DNA of 18,061 nucleotides. Origin: Fidelibacterota bacterium. Lineage in GTDB: Bacteria; Fidelibacterota; Marinisomatia; Marinisomatales; TCS55. The stretch's first letter is position 1. The number at the start of each line of letters is the position of its first letter. The position numbers and the translations under genes are program-made. The DNA lies in NCBI GenBank assembly GCA_002712245.1, contig PASZ01000026.1:1-18061 (forward strand). The letters are read 5' to 3'. Positions 16,802 to 18,061 of this stretch are shown here, in pieces. The notes beneath the pieces are model-generated. The model saw only the letters and a list, made by a program, of their open reading frames with translations, searched no databases and was not told the origin of the DNA.

Positions 16802-17268
16802 GAGTGTAATCTTTCACGTTTTTTCTCCAAAATGATACTATCTACCAATACCATAACCATACCAATAGTAACATAGGAATCAGCAAGGTTGAAGACATAC
16901 CAATGAAAATCTCCTATCATAAAGTCAAGAAAATCAATCACCGCTCCTAAAAAAATACGATCAATTAAATTTCCAATAGCTCCGGCAATAATAAAGCTGA
17001 TTCCAAGACGAATAACTATTGAGGGTGTACGAACTGACCAAAGATACCAAAATAAAAAAAATGTTAGTAAAATAGATACGCTTGTAAAAATATAATACCC
17101 AAAAGGAAAATTAATTCCAAATGCCATTCCATCATTGGTGATATAGGTGAAATGAAAAAAATTTTGAATCACCGGGATGGATTCATACAAAGACATTGTC
17201 TTGACTACAATAGTCTTTGAAATTTGGTCTGCAAGTACCAAAACGGCGCTTACAAACAAAACTTTCAT
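16798..17268 (-). CDS. lspA: Lipoprotein signal peptidase (signal peptidase II)
   Basis: This inner-membrane aspartyl protease cuts the signal peptide from prolipoproteins in front of the lipidated cysteine. The 156 residues and four hydrophobic segments fit the family. Conserved blocks are LADQISK (12-18, Asp14), NDGMAFGI (45-52), AGAIGNLIDR (95-104, Asp103), VIDFLDF (110-116, Asp112) and FNLADSYVTIG (126-136, Asp130). All family aspartates are present. The start ATG overlaps the stop of the zinc-finger gene (ATGA) and the stop overlaps the rluD-type start (TTGA), so it sits in a tightly coupled operon. It would be needed to mature the two predicted lipoproteins in this window. No defect is seen. 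Confidence 0.97.
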   Translation of the reverse strand: MKVLFVSAVLVLADQISKTIVVKTMSLYESIPVIQNFFHFTYITNDGMAFGINFPFGYYIFTSVSILLTFFLFWYLWSVRTPSIVIRLGISFIIAGAIGNLIDRIFLGAVIDFLDFMIGDFHWYVFNLADSYVTIGMVMVLVDSIILEKKRERLHS

Positions 17269-17657
17269 TTCAAACCAAGCTTTTCATTTTCTTTACACTG
17301 TACGCATTTTGTTGCATTTGGAACCTCAGTCATGCGCTCCTCAGGGATCAAGGCATCGCAAACCTTACATACCCCAAATGTTCCTTCTTCAATTCTTTCA
17401 AGAGCTACCTTTAATTTTTTAAAATAATCACTTTCGCGGTTCATTAGCATAAAGCTTTTTTCTTGTTCGTGCGAATCGGTACCCGCATCTGCCATGTGTA
17501 CACTAAAAATTGAATCTGGGGTTACTCCACCTTGCTTATTCGAAGCCGTACCAATGCCTTCTTTTATTGTTTCTATGTCCTCAGAAACAGAACCCATTTT
17601 TTCTGTAATAGCTTTTTTAAACTTTTCTAGCTTTGTTTTAGAATATTTATTAGCCAA
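17265..17657 (-). CDS. TraR/DksA-family C4 zinc-finger protein
   Basis: The 130-residue protein has an N-terminal coiled-coil region (about 5-90) and a C-terminal four-cysteine zinc finger: Cys97, Cys100, Cys118, Cys121 (CKVC...CVQC). Family members enter the RNA polymerase secondary channel and, for true DksA, adjust transcription with ppGpp. Here the segment between the helices reads HMADAGTDSHEQE (54-66), the form usual in non-proteobacterial relatives. It is not the DxxDxA tip of E. coli DksA, so a DksA-like ppGpp role is not certain. The start is TTG at 17657. It is preferred because it has AGGA seven bases upstream and gives the family-typical KYSKTKLEKFK opening; the next methionine (21) would cut the first helix. 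It lies 2 bp after ileS and overlaps lspA by 4 bp. Confidence 0.9.
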   Translation of the reverse strand: MANKYSKTKLEKFKKAITEKMGSVSEDIETIKEGIGTASNKQGGVTPDSIFSVHMADAGTDSHEQEKSFMLMNRESDYFKKLKVALERIEEGTFGVCKVCDALIPEERMTEVPNATKCVQCKENEKLGLK

Positions 17658-17671
17658 ATTTATTTCCTTTC
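17658..17671 (-). promoter_or_regulatory. Ribosome binding site of the zinc-finger gene embedded in ileS codons Glu-Arg-Lys-stop
   Basis: The minus strand reads GAA AGG AAA TAA, ending ileS, then AT and a TTG start. AGGA is 7 bases before TTG. The good spacing decides in favour of the rare TTG start. The bases and spacing closely match the metK/ahcY junction. Confidence 0.7.
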
Positions 17672-18061
17672 GATTTTTACTCTTTCTAAACCAACATTGA
17701 AAACCTGATCGTTCATTTTAAATGAACCAGAGTATTCACCCTCGCAAGTCAATTCAATTATTTCAACAGCTAAAATTTCATTCATAAATAACTCTTTATA
17801 TTCATTAATAGACTCACCAATTAAACCATCGGCCTTTATATAAATTTTTATACGGTCTTCGACGGCAAAATTAGCATCTTTTCGCATAGTTTGCACATGT
17901 CTAATTATATCTCTAATAATACCTTCTTTTATTAGACTATCACTTAAATTCGTACTAAGACCTACTGCTATAGTGTCATCCCCAGCGCATGTCCATCCTT
18001 CTTTTGATTCTTGTTCAAAAAGTAAATCTTCTCTAAGAATAAATATCTTATCATCTATTTG
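17660..18061 (-). CDS. ileS: Isoleucyl-tRNA synthetase, C-terminal part (gene continues beyond the right edge)
   Basis: The minus-strand frame is open from the window edge for 133 residues to a TAA at 17662-17660. It reads FILREDLLFEQES, GWTCAGDDTIAVGLSTNLSD, LIKEGIIRDIIRHVQTMRKD and ANFAVEDRI. This matches the C-terminal end of IleS, the enzyme charging tRNA-Ile. The EGI-x-RDI-x-RHVQ-x-MRKDA-x-F-x-V-x-DRI pattern is the tail domain seen in the eukaryote-like (type 2) IleS proteins. The catalytic domain, editing domain and start are outside the window. A GTG at 17896 is an internal valine, not a start. The gene heads the tightly packed operon that continues with the zinc-finger gene and lspA. 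Confidence 0.92.
   Translation of the reverse strand, partial: QIDDKIFILREDLLFEQESKEGWTCAGDDTIAVGLSTNLSDSLIKEGIIRDIIRHVQTMRKDANFAVEDRIKIYIKADGLIGESINEYKELFMNEILAVEIIELTCEGEYSGSFKMNDQVFNVGLERVKIERK

Overview
The window looks like a piece of chromosome from an AT-rich Gram-negative bacterium of the FCB superphylum. The best guess is a marine Marinimicrobia (SAR406)-like lineage. Four observations point there: a C-terminal sorting tail of the type-9-secretion / FlgD-Ig kind (NYPNPFNP...SAGVYFY...KMVLLK) at the left edge, large lipoproteins, a FadL/PorV-like (DUF5723-type) outer-membrane barrel, and an LPS-export permease (LptF/LptG family). The phylum is inferred from protein style, not from a marker-gene search.

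Left part (1-7230, envelope genes). A 5'-truncated secreted protein ends at 390 and has clearly higher GC than the rest. It is followed by a 951-residue lipoprotein made of MORN-2 (YwqK-type) repeats that contains a recent 222-nt tandem duplication. Convergent to this is an alanine/glycine:cation symporter; the two stop codons overlap in one CTAG. A 43-bp divergent intergenic region with an inverted repeat separates the symporter from the LptG/LptF permease. The last 48 bp of the permease gene overlap, antisense, the end of an outer-membrane barrel gene. The barrel gene is split by a single in-frame TAA.

Middle (7230-10723). A 1127-residue lipoprotein lies directly upstream of the barrel gene and is joined to it by a one-base TAGTG overlap. 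I do not recognise its overall family. It has a probable inserted 'choice-of-anchor'-like domain and a PNGGE Ig-like domain at the C-terminus. Upstream of it is the only convincing rho-independent terminator in the window.

Right part (10724-18061, housekeeping, all on the minus strand). In transcription order: ileS (3' part) - TraR/DksA zinc-finger protein - lspA - rluD-type pseudouridine synthase - xerC-type recombinase - pckA - metK - ahcY - terminator. Most junctions are overlaps or 2-8 bp gaps, so translation is probably coupled. At the ileS/dksA-like and metK/ahcY junctions the same codons (Glu-Arg-Lys-stop) also form the ribosome binding site of the next gene. metK and ahcY together run the S-adenosylmethionine cycle. 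LspA would mature the lipoproteins encoded elsewhere in the window.

I found no CRISPR array, tRNA, rRNA or insertion sequence. No gene-free stretch exceeds about 110 bp. I see no convincing new multi-gene system. The best leads are the interrupted barrel with its co-translated giant lipoprotein, the nested-repeat MORN lipoprotein and the dual-use stop/ribosome-binding sequences.
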